Shown here piece by piece: positions 28,518-38,665 of a DNA stretch of 64,000 bases. The position numbers and the translations under genes are program-made. The first letter of the stretch is position 1; each line of letters opens with the position of its first letter. This stretch comes from Egicoccus sp. AB-alg6-2 (GTDB lineage Bacteria > Actinomycetota > Nitriliruptoria > Nitriliruptorales > Nitriliruptoraceae): NCBI RefSeq assembly GCF_041821025.1, contig NZ_JBGUAY010000004.1, forward strand, positions 124,001 to 188,000, written 5' to 3'. The notes beneath the pieces were generated by a model. It saw only the letters and a program-made list of their open reading frames with translations. It did not search any database and was not told the DNA's origin.

Positions 28518-29927
28518 GTGGCAGGCAGAGGACTCGGCGGACGGTTCCAGCGCGGTGCGCGGCTCGCCCGCACCGGCGTGCGCGGCGCTTCGGGGTTCGC
28601 CGGCGCGAAGGCGCGCGAGCTGGCCGGGCGTCCGGGCGGGGAGGACGCGGCCCACCGTGAGCTCGCCGCCAACCTCGCCGAGGTCCTCGGTGACATGAAG
28701 GGGGCCGCGATGAAGCTCGGCCAACTGCTGAGCTTCGTCGATCTCGACCTGCCGCCCGACGTCAAGAACGTCTACCACGAGGCCCTGGCCCAGTTGCGGG
28801 ACGCCGCCCCGGAGTTCGATCCCGGCGCGATCGACCAGGTCTTGCGCGAGGAGTACGGCGCCGCCCCCGAGACGGTGTTCGCCGCCTTCGACCGCAAGCC
28901 GCTCGCTGCGGCCTCGATCGGGCAGGTGCATGCGGCCACGCTCGAGGACGGGCGTGACGTCGTCGTCAAGGTGCAGTACCCGGGCGTCGCCGAAGCGGTG
29001 CGATCGGACCTTCGCAACGCCGAGACGTTCCGGCCCATCGCCCGGATGATGGCGCCGAACCAGGAGATCGAGCCGCTCCTCGACGAGCTGCGCGAGCGGA
29101 TCGACGACGAGCTCGACTACCAGCGCGAGGCCCGCTACCAGCGGGCGTTCGCCACCCGGTACGCCGACCATCCGTTCATCCGGGTTCCCGACATCGTCGG
29201 CGACCTGTGCCGCCGGCGCGTGCTCGTGAGTGAGCGCATCCACGGCGCCAAGTTCGACCACGTCGCCGAGACGGCGGACGAGGCCACGCGTCAACGGGTG
29301 GGCGAGATCGTCTTCCGTTACGCCTTCGGCTCCATCGGCCGCTTCCGGCTGTTCAACGGCGACCCGCATCCGGGCAACTATCTCATCGAGCCCGAGGGTT
29401 CGGCCGCCGACGGCGGGGTCCGCGTCGCGTTCATCGACTACGGCTCGGTGAAGATGTTCACCCGTGAGCGCTACGACTCGATGCGCGCCGTGGAGGAATC
29501 GGTTGCCCGCGCGGACCGCGGCGAGGCCCTCGAGGCGCTGCGCCAGGCCGGCTTCCTGCCCAAGACGGCCCGCGTCGACGAGGACCTGGTCCACGCGTGG
29601 TTCCGGCTCTACACCCGTCCGGTCGTGGCGGACCAGCCGTTCACCTTCACCCCCGAGTACGCGGCCGAGGTGATCCGCTCGACGACGGATCCACGCAGCC
29701 CGTACAGCGACGTCCTGCGCAAGCTCAACCTGCCGCCGGACTACCTGTTGCTCAACCGGATCCAGTGGGGGCTCAACTCGGTGCTCGGGCGCCTCGGCGC
29801 CACCAACGACTGGCGCGCCATCCGCGACGAGTACGTCGATCCCGACGCGCCGCCCGCGACCCCACTCGGCGAGCTGGACGCGGCGTGGTGGCACACGCGC
29901 GAACCCACGGTCGATCCCCCGGCCTGA
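28518..29927 (+). CDS. ABC1/UbiB-family atypical kinase-like protein
   Basis: About 469 residues. The UbiB-family motifs are present: KLGQ in MKLGQLLSF (the KxGQ motif of the N-terminal helix), the Ala-rich nucleotide loop AAASIGQVHAA, KVQYPG, the catalytic-loop-like GDPHPGNYL, and DYGSVK in place of DFG. Family members act in ubiquinone or other prenyl-lipid metabolism with ATPase rather than protein-kinase activity; this organism's quinone is unknown. The start is uncertain: GTG 28518 begins VAGRGLGGRF but has only a weak AGG upstream. It converges with the CAP-SLH gene across an inverted repeat. Confidence 0.85.
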   Translation: MAGRGLGGRFQRGARLARTGVRGASGFAGAKARELAGRPGGEDAAHRELAANLAEVLGDMKGAAMKLGQLLSFVDLDLPPDVKNVYHEALAQLRDAAPEFDPGAIDQVLREEYGAAPETVFAAFDRKPLAAASIGQVHAATLEDGRDVVVKVQYPGVAEAVRSDLRNAETFRPIARMMAPNQEIEPLLDELRERIDDELDYQREARYQRAFATRYADHPFIRVPDIVGDLCRRRVLVSERIHGAKFDHVAETADEATRQRVGEIVFRYAFGSIGRFRLFNGDPHPGNYLIEPEGSAADGGVRVAFIDYGSVKMFTRERYDSMRAVEESVARADRGEALEALRQAGFLPKTARVDEDLVHAWFRLYTRPVVADQPFTFTPEYAAEVIRSTTDPRSPYSDVLRKLNLPPDYLLLNRIQWGLNSVLGRLGATNDWRAIRDEYVDPDAPPATPLGELDAAWWHTREPTVDPPA

Positions 29928-29933
29928 ACCGGC

Positions 29934-29961
29934 ACCGCCGCCCGCGGGCTCACCCGGCGGT
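29934..29961. terminator. Shared hairpin between convergent UbiB-type and CAP-SLH genes
   Basis: ACCGCCG (29934-29940) pairs with CGGCGGT (29955-29961); the 14-base loop itself contains CCCGCGGG. It begins seven bases after the plus-strand stop and its other arm reaches the minus-strand stop. Confidence 0.45.
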
Positions 29962-31124
29962 CAGCTCGGGAGCCGTGCCCCGTGTTCGGCGACCATGGTG
30001 TCCAGCCACCGGGTCAGGAACAGCGCCAGGTGGCCGCGCTGCAGTCCCTGCGACGGGCCGAAGTGGCCGTTGCCGTCCCCGGCGGTCCACCCCGCGTCCG
30101 CCGCCTGGTTGATGGCGCGCTCGTGCGTACCGGCGTCGTCGAGGAACCAGTCGCGTGAGGGCGAACGCAACCGCTGGCCGGTGCGGTACTCCGCCGCGGC
30201 GACCAGCACCGAGGCCATCTGGTCGCGCTCGACGGTGGCGCTCGGCCGGAAGGTGCCGTCGCCGAAGCCGCCGACCACGCCGGCGCCCGCCAGCCGGGCG
30301 ATCGCGTCGGCATGGGAGGAGTTGGCGTCAACGTCCGCGAAGCGGAGCGGGGCAGCGGGCAGACGACCGCCGCTGCGCTCGATCGCCCGGGTCACGAAGG
30401 TCGCCAACTGCGCCCGGGTGACGTCACCGCCGGGCGAGAACGCGTGCGCCGTCGTGCCCTCGGCGACCGACCACCAGGCCAGGCAGTCGACCGCCCGCGT
30501 CTGCGACCGCCCGACGTCGGTGAACCCGGAGGTCGGGACGGAGCCGGCGGGGCACGCCGCGTCCCCGCTGCGCACCGTCGGCGTCGGCAGACTCGAGGTC
30601 TTCGCGGAACCGTCCGCGCGGCGGAAGACCGCGGTGGCGTACATGCGACCGTTGGCGGCGACGCTGATACCGATCCCGACCTCGTCGAACGTCGACGACA
30701 GGATGTTGTCGCGGTGACCGGTGGAGTCCATCCACCCGCGCATGATCCGGTCCGCCGTCGGCTTCCAGCCGCCGATGGCGTCGACCGGACCGGCCCAGGC
30801 GATGTTCTCGCCCCACGCGGTCCAGCAGCAGATCTGCCGCCCGACCGAGGGGTTGTGCACGAACGTGCCCGTCCGCGCCATCTCGTCGGACCAGGCCCGG
30901 GCCGCCTCGGTCAGGTCGGAGGCGGCGGTGAGCGACGCGCGCGACGCCCCCGAGCGGATCCGGTTGTGCTCGGCGACCAGGTGCCGTTCGGCCGCGGACT
31001 CGTCGGCGCTGCGTGCCCGCGCGGCCTCGGCGGGAGCGGGGCTCGCGATCAGCAGCGTGGCGATCAGACCGAGCAGGCCCGACAGCAGGGCGAACAGCGA
31101 CAACGGACGGCGCGAGTGCAGCAT
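29961..31124 (-). CDS. Secreted CAP-domain protein with SLH repeats
   Basis: 387-residue exported protein. ATG 31124 (AGGA five bases upstream) gives a signal peptide with the hydrophobic core LSLFALLSGLLGLIATLLIA and a cleavage site near AEA. Residues about 40-175 form a CAP/SCP-PR1 domain: HLVAEHNRIRSGA, WSDEMARTGTFVHNPSV, GENIAWAG, GWMDSTGHRDNIL and VGIGISVAANGRMYAT. The C-terminal 190 residues contain three SLH-like repeats, such as FADVDANSSHADAIARLA and GGFGDGTFRPSATVERDQMAS. CAP proteins are thought to bind lipids or act in cell-wall processes; the SLH part would tether it to the wall. Confidence 0.87.
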   Translation of the reverse strand: MLHSRRPLSLFALLSGLLGLIATLLIASPAPAEAARARSADESAAERHLVAEHNRIRSGASRASLTAASDLTEAARAWSDEMARTGTFVHNPSVGRQICCWTAWGENIAWAGPVDAIGGWKPTADRIMRGWMDSTGHRDNILSSTFDEVGIGISVAANGRMYATAVFRRADGSAKTSSLPTPTVRSGDAACPAGSVPTSGFTDVGRSQTRAVDCLAWWSVAEGTTAHAFSPGGDVTRAQLATFVTRAIERSGGRLPAAPLRFADVDANSSHADAIARLAGAGVVGGFGDGTFRPSATVERDQMASVLVAAAEYRTGQRLRSPSRDWFLDDAGTHERAINQAADAGWTAGDGNGHFGPSQGLQRGHLALFLTRWLDTMVAEHGARLPS

Positions 31125-31227
31125 GCATTCCTGCGATCGTCGGGAACGGGAGCGAGAACCGGGACGTATGTCCCAGATCGACCTCCTGTACCAACGACCC
31201 CGGCCGGCGGAGAGTTCCCGCACGCAG

Positions 31228-31271
31228 CGGGGTCCCGAGCGGCGCAGGTCGTGCGCCGCATCGGGACCCCG
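31228..31271 (-). terminator. Strong 18-bp-stem terminator after fadD
   Basis: The four bases at 31228-31231 (CGGG) plus GTCCCGA (31232-31238) and GCGGCGC (31239-31245) pair with GCGCCGC (31253-31259), TCGGGAC (31261-31267) and CCCG (31268-31271). One A at 31260 is bulged and the loop is seven bases. It lies 14 bases after the fadD stop, in the gap before the next minus-strand gene. Confidence 0.65.
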
Positions 31272-31284
31272 GGGTCACGCGCCC

Positions 31285-33081
31285 CTACGACTTCGCGGTG
31301 GCGTAGATGTCGTCGATGACGTGGCCGTACTTCTCGCTGACCACGTGGCGCTTCACCGACATCTTCTGGCTCAGTTCGACCCCGACCTCGAAGTCCTCGG
31401 GCAGGATCCGGAAGGTGCGGATCGATTCGGCCTTGGAGACGGCCTGGTTGGCCTCGTCCACGGCCTTCTGCACCTCGGCGCGCAGGTCGGCGTCGTCGAC
31501 GAGGTCAGCCACCGTCTTGCCCGACTTGCCGTTGGCCTCGGCCCAGCCGCCGAACGCCTCGGGGTCGATGGTGATCAGCGCGGCGATGAACGGCTTGTTG
31601 TCGCCGACCACCATCGACTGGCTCACCAGGGCGTGGGCCCGCATCCGGTCCTCGAGGATGGCCGGCGCGACGTTCTTGCCGCCGGCGGTCACCAGGATCT
31701 CCTTCTTGCGGCCGGTGATGCGCAGGAAGCCCTCACCGTCGAGTTGACCGATGTCGCCGGAGTGGAACCAGCCGTCCGACTCCAGTACCTCGTTGGTGGC
31801 GTCCTCGTTGTGGTAGTAGCCGCGGAAGATGTTGCCGCCCCGGAGCAGGATCTCGCCGTCGTCGGCGATCTTGACCGACGCGCCGGGAAGGGGCTTGCCG
31901 ACGGTGCCGATCTTGTAGGCGTCGGGACGGTTCACCGTGGCCGGCGCGGTGGTCTCGGTGAGGCCGTACCCCTCGAGGATCAGGATGCCGATCCCGTTGA
32001 AGAAGTGGCCCAGCCGCTCGCCGAGCGCCGCGCCACCCGAGACGGCGTACCGCACGTTGCCGCCCATGGCATTGCGGAGCTTGCCGTAGACGAGCTTGTC
32101 GAACAGGCCATGTTGGACCTTCGTGGCGAGTCCGACCTTGCCCGCCGCCTGCTCCCGCGAGAACTGCTCGGCGACCGCCGCCGCCTTGTCGAAGATCTTG
32201 CCCTTGCCGTCCGCGTGCGCCTTCTGCTGTGCCCCGTTGAAGACCTTTTCGAAGACGCGGGGCACCGCCAGCAGGAAGGTCGGCTTGAACAGCCCCAGTT
32301 CCTCGAGCAACTGCGGGATGCCCGTCGAGTAGCCGAGCTTGACCCCGGCGTTGATGACCGCGACCTGGATGTAGCGCGCGAAGATGTGGGCCAGCGGCAG
32401 GAACAGCAGCGTCGTCTCGCCCGGCCGCATCAGCTCGCTGATCGACGCCTCGCTCTGCGCGACGTTCCAGACGAAGTTGCGGTGCGTGAGCTCGCAACCC
32501 TTGGGCCGGCCCGTCGTCCCGGAGGTGTAGACCAGTGTCGCCAGGTCGTCCGCCGTCACCGCGGTCGCGCGGGCATCGACGTCCTCGTCGCTGACGTCCG
32601 CGCCCGCCGCCTTGATGGCGTCCATCCCGCCCTCGTCGATCACGAACACGTGACCGCAGTTGGGCAGCTTGCCGGCGACCTCGTCGTAGATGCCTCGCAG
32701 CTCGGGCGTCTCGATCACGATCGCGACGGCGTCGGAGTCGGAGACGATCCACTCGACCTGCTCCGCCGAGGAGGTCTCGTAGATCGGCACGGTGACCGCG
32801 CCCGCGCTCCAGATGGCGTAGTCCAGGACCGTCCACTCGAGCCGGGTCGCCGACATGATGCACACCCGTTGTCCCGGCTCGATGCCGAGCCCGATCAGGC
32901 CCTTGGTCACGGCCTTGATCTCGTCGACGAACTGGCGCGTCGTCCAGTCCACGAAGCGGTCGCCCACCCGGTGGGAGACGGCGATGCGGTCCGGTGACGT
33001 GCGCGCCGCCTCGAACAGCGGACGCGTCAGATTGGCATCGTCCGCGATCGTGACCTCACCCGGACTCGTGTACTCCTGCAT
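31285..33081 (-). CDS. Long-chain fatty acid-CoA ligase (FadD15-like)
   Basis: 598-residue AMP-forming acyl-CoA synthetase that activates long-chain fatty acids, probably at the membrane face. Motifs: VYTSGTTGRPKGCELTHRN, LPLAHIFARY, EGYGLTETTAP, FHSGDIGQLDGEGFLRITGRKKE and the C-terminal LSQKMSVKRHVV with the catalytic Lys. The long insert before EGYGLTE (about residues 255-320) is typical of the FadD15/eukaryotic ACSL group. ATG 33081 is chosen over the GTG at 33087 on spacing from the GGGGA site. A TAGGCT hexamer on the minus strand at 33136-33141 could be its -10 element. Confidence 0.92.
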   Translation of the reverse strand: MQEYTSPGEVTIADDANLTRPLFEAARTSPDRIAVSHRVGDRFVDWTTRQFVDEIKAVTKGLIGLGIEPGQRVCIMSATRLEWTVLDYAIWSAGAVTVPIYETSSAEQVEWIVSDSDAVAIVIETPELRGIYDEVAGKLPNCGHVFVIDEGGMDAIKAAGADVSDEDVDARATAVTADDLATLVYTSGTTGRPKGCELTHRNFVWNVAQSEASISELMRPGETTLLFLPLAHIFARYIQVAVINAGVKLGYSTGIPQLLEELGLFKPTFLLAVPRVFEKVFNGAQQKAHADGKGKIFDKAAAVAEQFSREQAAGKVGLATKVQHGLFDKLVYGKLRNAMGGNVRYAVSGGAALGERLGHFFNGIGILILEGYGLTETTAPATVNRPDAYKIGTVGKPLPGASVKIADDGEILLRGGNIFRGYYHNEDATNEVLESDGWFHSGDIGQLDGEGFLRITGRKKEILVTAGGKNVAPAILEDRMRAHALVSQSMVVGDNKPFIAALITIDPEAFGGWAEANGKSGKTVADLVDDADLRAEVQKAVDEANQAVSKAESIRTFRILPEDFEVGVELSQKMSVKRHVVSEKYGHVIDDIYATAKS

Positions 33082-33252
33082 GACCACTCCCCTCGCCTCG
33101 TCGGCGTCGTCCCACTCGCCTGGACATCGCGTTCGAGCCTAGCAAGCAGCATCCACCGAACCGCAGGCTGCGGGGCGGTGCGGCGGGTCCGGCCGCTACG
33201 GTCGCGCACCTGCCGAACTCCGGTATTCGCCGCCTGCAGGAACGACTCCTCC

Positions 33253-34023
33253 ATGAACGTGCTGCAACGGACCGTCGGAGCCGTGCGCGTCGTCACCATC
33301 GACCGGCCGCAGGTCCGCAACGCCGTCGACCGGCCGACGGCCGACGCCCTGCTCGCCGCGGTCGAGGCGGCGGACGCCGACGCCGAGGTACGCGTGATCG
33401 TCCTCACCGGCGCGGGCGGCACCTTCTGTGCGGGGGCGGACCTGCACGCACTCGAGGACCCGGATCGCCGCAACCGGCTCGAACGCTCAGATCTCGGCCC
33501 GATGGGGCCGACCCGCCGCCGCCCGGGCAAGCCGGTCGTGGCCGCCATCGAGGGCCATGCGGTCGCCGGCGGCCTCGAACTGGCGCTGTGGTGCGACCTG
33601 CGCATCGCGGCCGAGGACGCCGTCCTCGGGGTCTTCTGCCGCCGCTTCGGCGTCCCGCTGATCGACGGCGGCACCGCCCGCCTGCCCCGCGTCGTCGGGA
33701 TGGGGCGCGCCCTGGACCTGGTGCTGACCGGCCGGGCCGTAGCCGCGGACGAGGCCCTCGCCATGGGCCTGGTGACCCGTGTCGTCGCCCCGGGCAGCGC
33801 ACTCGAAGCGGCCGTCGCCCTGGCCTCCGAACTGGCCGCCCTGCCGCAACGCACGCTGTCGGCGGACCTCGCCAGCACGCGCGCGGCCTTCGACCGGGCC
33901 CTGCCCGAGGCGTTGCTCGCCGAGCACGACGGCGGGATGGCGGCCATCGAGGACGGTGGCATGGCCGCCGTCGCCCGCTTCCGGGCCGGAGCCGGACGAC
34001 ACGGCGACCCGGCAGGGACGTGA
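33253..34023 (+). CDS. Crotonase-family enoyl-CoA hydratase/isomerase-like protein
   Basis: 256 residues. The CoA-binding fold is clear: DRPQVRNAVDRPTADAL, the oxyanion-hole stretch GTFCAGADLHAL and EGHAVAGGLELALWCDLRIA. In hydratases the next loop carries the catalytic glutamates; here it reads CRRFGVPLIDGGTARLPRVVG and lacks the usual Pro-Glu. The reaction may therefore not be a classical hydration. The sequence type is widespread in actinobacteria as EchA-like. ATG 33253 has only a weak upstream site (GGAACGA-like). It is divergent from fadD with 171 bp between, so a shared role in acyl-CoA turnover is plausible. Confidence 0.85.
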   Translation: MNVLQRTVGAVRVVTIDRPQVRNAVDRPTADALLAAVEAADADAEVRVIVLTGAGGTFCAGADLHALEDPDRRNRLERSDLGPMGPTRRRPGKPVVAAIEGHAVAGGLELALWCDLRIAAEDAVLGVFCRRFGVPLIDGGTARLPRVVGMGRALDLVLTGRAVAADEALAMGLVTRVVAPGSALEAAVALASELAALPQRTLSADLASTRAAFDRALPEALLAEHDGGMAAIEDGGMAAVARFRAGAGRHGDPAGT

Positions 34024-34050
34024 GCCACGGGCGAGGGACGCTCGCCGACG

Positions 34051-34081
34051 TTGCCGTCGGGTGGTGTCGCTCCCCTAGCCT
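34051..34081 (+). promoter_or_regulatory. Candidate sigma70-type promoter of pepN
   Basis: TTGCCG (34051-34056) and TAGCCT (34076-34081) are spaced by 19 bases, and the pepN start follows 34 bases further on. The -10 matches the TANNNT pattern; the -35 matches TTGNCN. The spacer is a little long. Confidence 0.35.
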
Positions 34082-34115
34082 GCCGCCTTCCGCCAGCTCT
34101 CCGAGGACGTCGACC

Positions 34116-36712
<2,597 letters not shown>

Positions 36713-36716
<4 letters not shown>

Positions 36717-37249
36717 GCGGCCACGACGCCGACCTGGCGATCTTCGACGAGTTGGCCGCGGCCAACGACGCCTACGCGCGCGAAGGCGGCCACCACATGG
36801 TGCCCGTGGCGCCGTCGCGACACCTCGCGGTCGTCACCTGCATGGACGCGCGCATCGACGTGTTCGCGGTGCTCGGGCTGGAGCTGGGCGACGCCCACGT
36901 GATCCGCAATGCCGGCGCCCGCGTCACCGACGACGTCCTGCGGTCGCTGGCGCTGTCGACGCATCTGCTGCACACCCGGTCGGTGGCCCTCATCGCGCAC
37001 ACCAACTGCGGCGTGCTGGACCCCGCGGGCACCATCGACGAACGACTCGCCGCCACGATGGGGCGGGCCCCGGCGGGTCGCGAGTGGGGCACCTTCCGGG
37101 ACCCACGCGAGGCGCTGCGCGAGGATGCACGGACCCTGCTCGAGTGGCCGGACCGCCCCGACGGGTTCGGACTGGCCGCCTATCTGTTCGACGTCGAGAC
37201 GGGTGCGCTCGAGCAGGTCGTGGCGCCGGAGGCGGCGCCTCCGGTGTGA
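36713..37249 (+). CDS. Beta-class carbonic anhydrase
   Basis: 178-residue zinc enzyme interconverting CO2 and bicarbonate. Zinc ligands are Cys43 in VTCMDAR, His96 and Cys99 in HTNCGV; the Asp-Arg dyad is D45/R47. The short form with an acidic-to-basic helix after the HTNC motif matches the type II/mycobacterial Rv1284-like group. The start ATG overlaps the pepN stop by four bases, so the two are translationally coupled, though their functional link is not evident. Confidence 0.93.
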
Positions 37250-37291
37250 CCGGCATCAGCTCGACGGCGACCACCGACCGCGATCACCGCG

Positions 37292-38110
37292 ATGCGTGAC
37301 CCCTACGGCGACGACGTCCTGGCCGATCCGCGTGCCCATCGCCGGGTCGTGCCGACCGTGACGGTGACGCGTGGTCTGGTGGTCGAGGCCGACGGCGGGT
37401 TCGTCGGCAGCGTCGTCGGCTGCACCGCGCGCGAGGTGGTGCTGCGCGATCGTCGTGGCCGTGAACGCCGCTTCGCGCTCGAGCCCGGCCTGTTCCGCGT
37501 CGACGACACCCAGGTCAAGCTCGTCGCCCCGTCCCGCCCGGCCGCGCCTCCGACCGCCGCGCCGGTGTCCAACAGCGGGTCGGTGGCCGTTCCCGACGCC
37601 CCCGCCCGGGTGGCACGCAGCAGCCGGATCCTCGTCGAGGGGGTGCACGACGCCGAACTCGTCGAGCAGGTGTGGGGCCACGACCTGCGCGTCGAAGGGG
37701 TGGTCGTCGAGGTGCTGCACGGTGCCGACGACCTCGACGCCGTCGTGCGCGCCTTCGCACCCGGGCCGCAGCGCCGACTGGGCGTGCTGCTCGACCACCT
37801 CGTCGGTGGCACCAAGGAGTCGCGCATCGCCACGACGGTCCGTCACCCCCACGTGCTGGTCACGGGCCACCCGTTCGTCGACGTCTGGCAGGCCGTGCGG
37901 CCGGAGGTCATCGGGATCGACGCCTGGCCCGAGGTCCCCCACGGCGAGCCGTGGAAGGAGGGGGTGGCTCGGCGACTCGGCTTCCCCGATCACCACGAGG
38001 TGTGGCGCCGCATCCGCACGTCGGTGACGACCTGGCGCGATCTCGACCGCTCGCTGATCCGTGCCGTCGAGGAGCTCATCGACTTCGTGACCGAGCCGCC
38101 GACGTCATGA
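37292..38110 (+). CDS. DUF3097 family protein
   Basis: 272-residue protein of an actinobacterial family with no known function. It starts MRDPYGDDVLADPRAHRRVVPTV, and a central VEGVHDAELVEQVWGHDLR is followed by LLDHLVGGTKESRIA and GIDAWPEVPHGEPWKEG, all diagnostic of the family. The ILVEGVHDAELVEQVW segment resembles a Toprim-like start with an acidic residue pair, so nucleic-acid metabolism is possible. It follows the carbonic anhydrase gene by 42 bp. Confidence 0.85.
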   Translation: MRDPYGDDVLADPRAHRRVVPTVTVTRGLVVEADGGFVGSVVGCTAREVVLRDRRGRERRFALEPGLFRVDDTQVKLVAPSRPAAPPTAAPVSNSGSVAVPDAPARVARSSRILVEGVHDAELVEQVWGHDLRVEGVVVEVLHGADDLDAVVRAFAPGPQRRLGVLLDHLVGGTKESRIATTVRHPHVLVTGHPFVDVWQAVRPEVIGIDAWPEVPHGEPWKEGVARRLGFPDHHEVWRRIRTSVTTWRDLDRSLIRAVEELIDFVTEPPTS

Positions 38111-38136
38111 CCGGCACCGGCGGGCCCCCGCGCCCG

Positions 38137-38547
38137 TCAGCCGAGCAGGGTCGAGATCGCGTCGGTGGCGAGCACGGCGACGACGAGGGTGACCACGAGC
38201 AGCACGACGACCGCAGGCCGCCAGTTCGACCGCGGAGCGGTCCCTGCGTCGGCGGTGTCCCGCGAACGGACGTCGTCGCGCACCTCGCCGCCGGAGGCGA
38301 GCGCCTCCGTCTCGAGCGCCGCGGCGTCGGCCGGGTCCGCGCCGTACTCGTGGTCGAGCAGGGCGATGGCGTCCGCGTAGTGGTCGTCGGAGACCACCAC
38401 GGCGGTCCCACCGATGCCGTAGGGCAGTTCGGGGTGCAACCCGCCGGCGTCGTCGCCGGACACGTAGGCGTGGATGCCGTTCGCCTCGAGCACGGCCCGC
38501 GCGAGCTCGGCCTCGGTGCGGCTCGTGAACCGGTCGATCCTGGCCAT
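38137..38547 (-). CDS. DUF2007-domain protein with C-terminal membrane anchor
   Basis: 136 residues. The N-terminal half (FTSRTEAELARAVLEANGIHAYVSGDDAGG) fits the DUF2007 putative signal-transducing domain, a small alpha/beta fold. The C-terminus is one hydrophobic helix (PAVVVLLVVTLVVAVLATDA), so it is tail-anchored. ATG 38547 is chosen over longer starts because it begins at the domain. Function is unknown. Confidence 0.75.
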   Translation of the reverse strand: MARIDRFTSRTEAELARAVLEANGIHAYVSGDDAGGLHPELPYGIGGTAVVVSDDHYADAIALLDHEYGADPADAAALETEALASGGEVRDDVRSRDTADAGTAPRSNWRPAVVVLLVVTLVVAVLATDAISTLLG

Positions 38548-38615
38548 GCCGCCTCCGCGTCGTCGTCCCCGAGCAGGGTACGACGCCAGCCACGGGCAGG
38601 AGCCCAGCCTGGTCC

Positions 38616-38652
38616 GTGGAGTCGTTCGACCAGTATGGCCGAACGACTCCAC
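38616..38652 (-). terminator. Long perfect hairpin after the 5'-nucleotidase gene
   Basis: GTGGAGTCGTTCG (38616-38628) pairs perfectly with CGAACGACTCCAC (38640-38652), and inside it CCA (38630-38632) pairs with TGG (38636-38638) around GTA. It begins 14 bases after the nucleotidase stop on the minus strand. It is unusually long for a terminator, so an operator or structured RNA is possible. Confidence 0.6.
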
Positions 38653-38665
38653 AGAGCCCGGAGCC

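Noticed and set aside
31125-31284. c-di-AMP (ydaO/yuaA) riboswitch before the CAP-SLH gene
   Set aside because: Such riboswitches often precede cell-wall genes in actinobacteria, but I could not find the conserved pairing blocks. The strong structure there fits a terminator for fadD.
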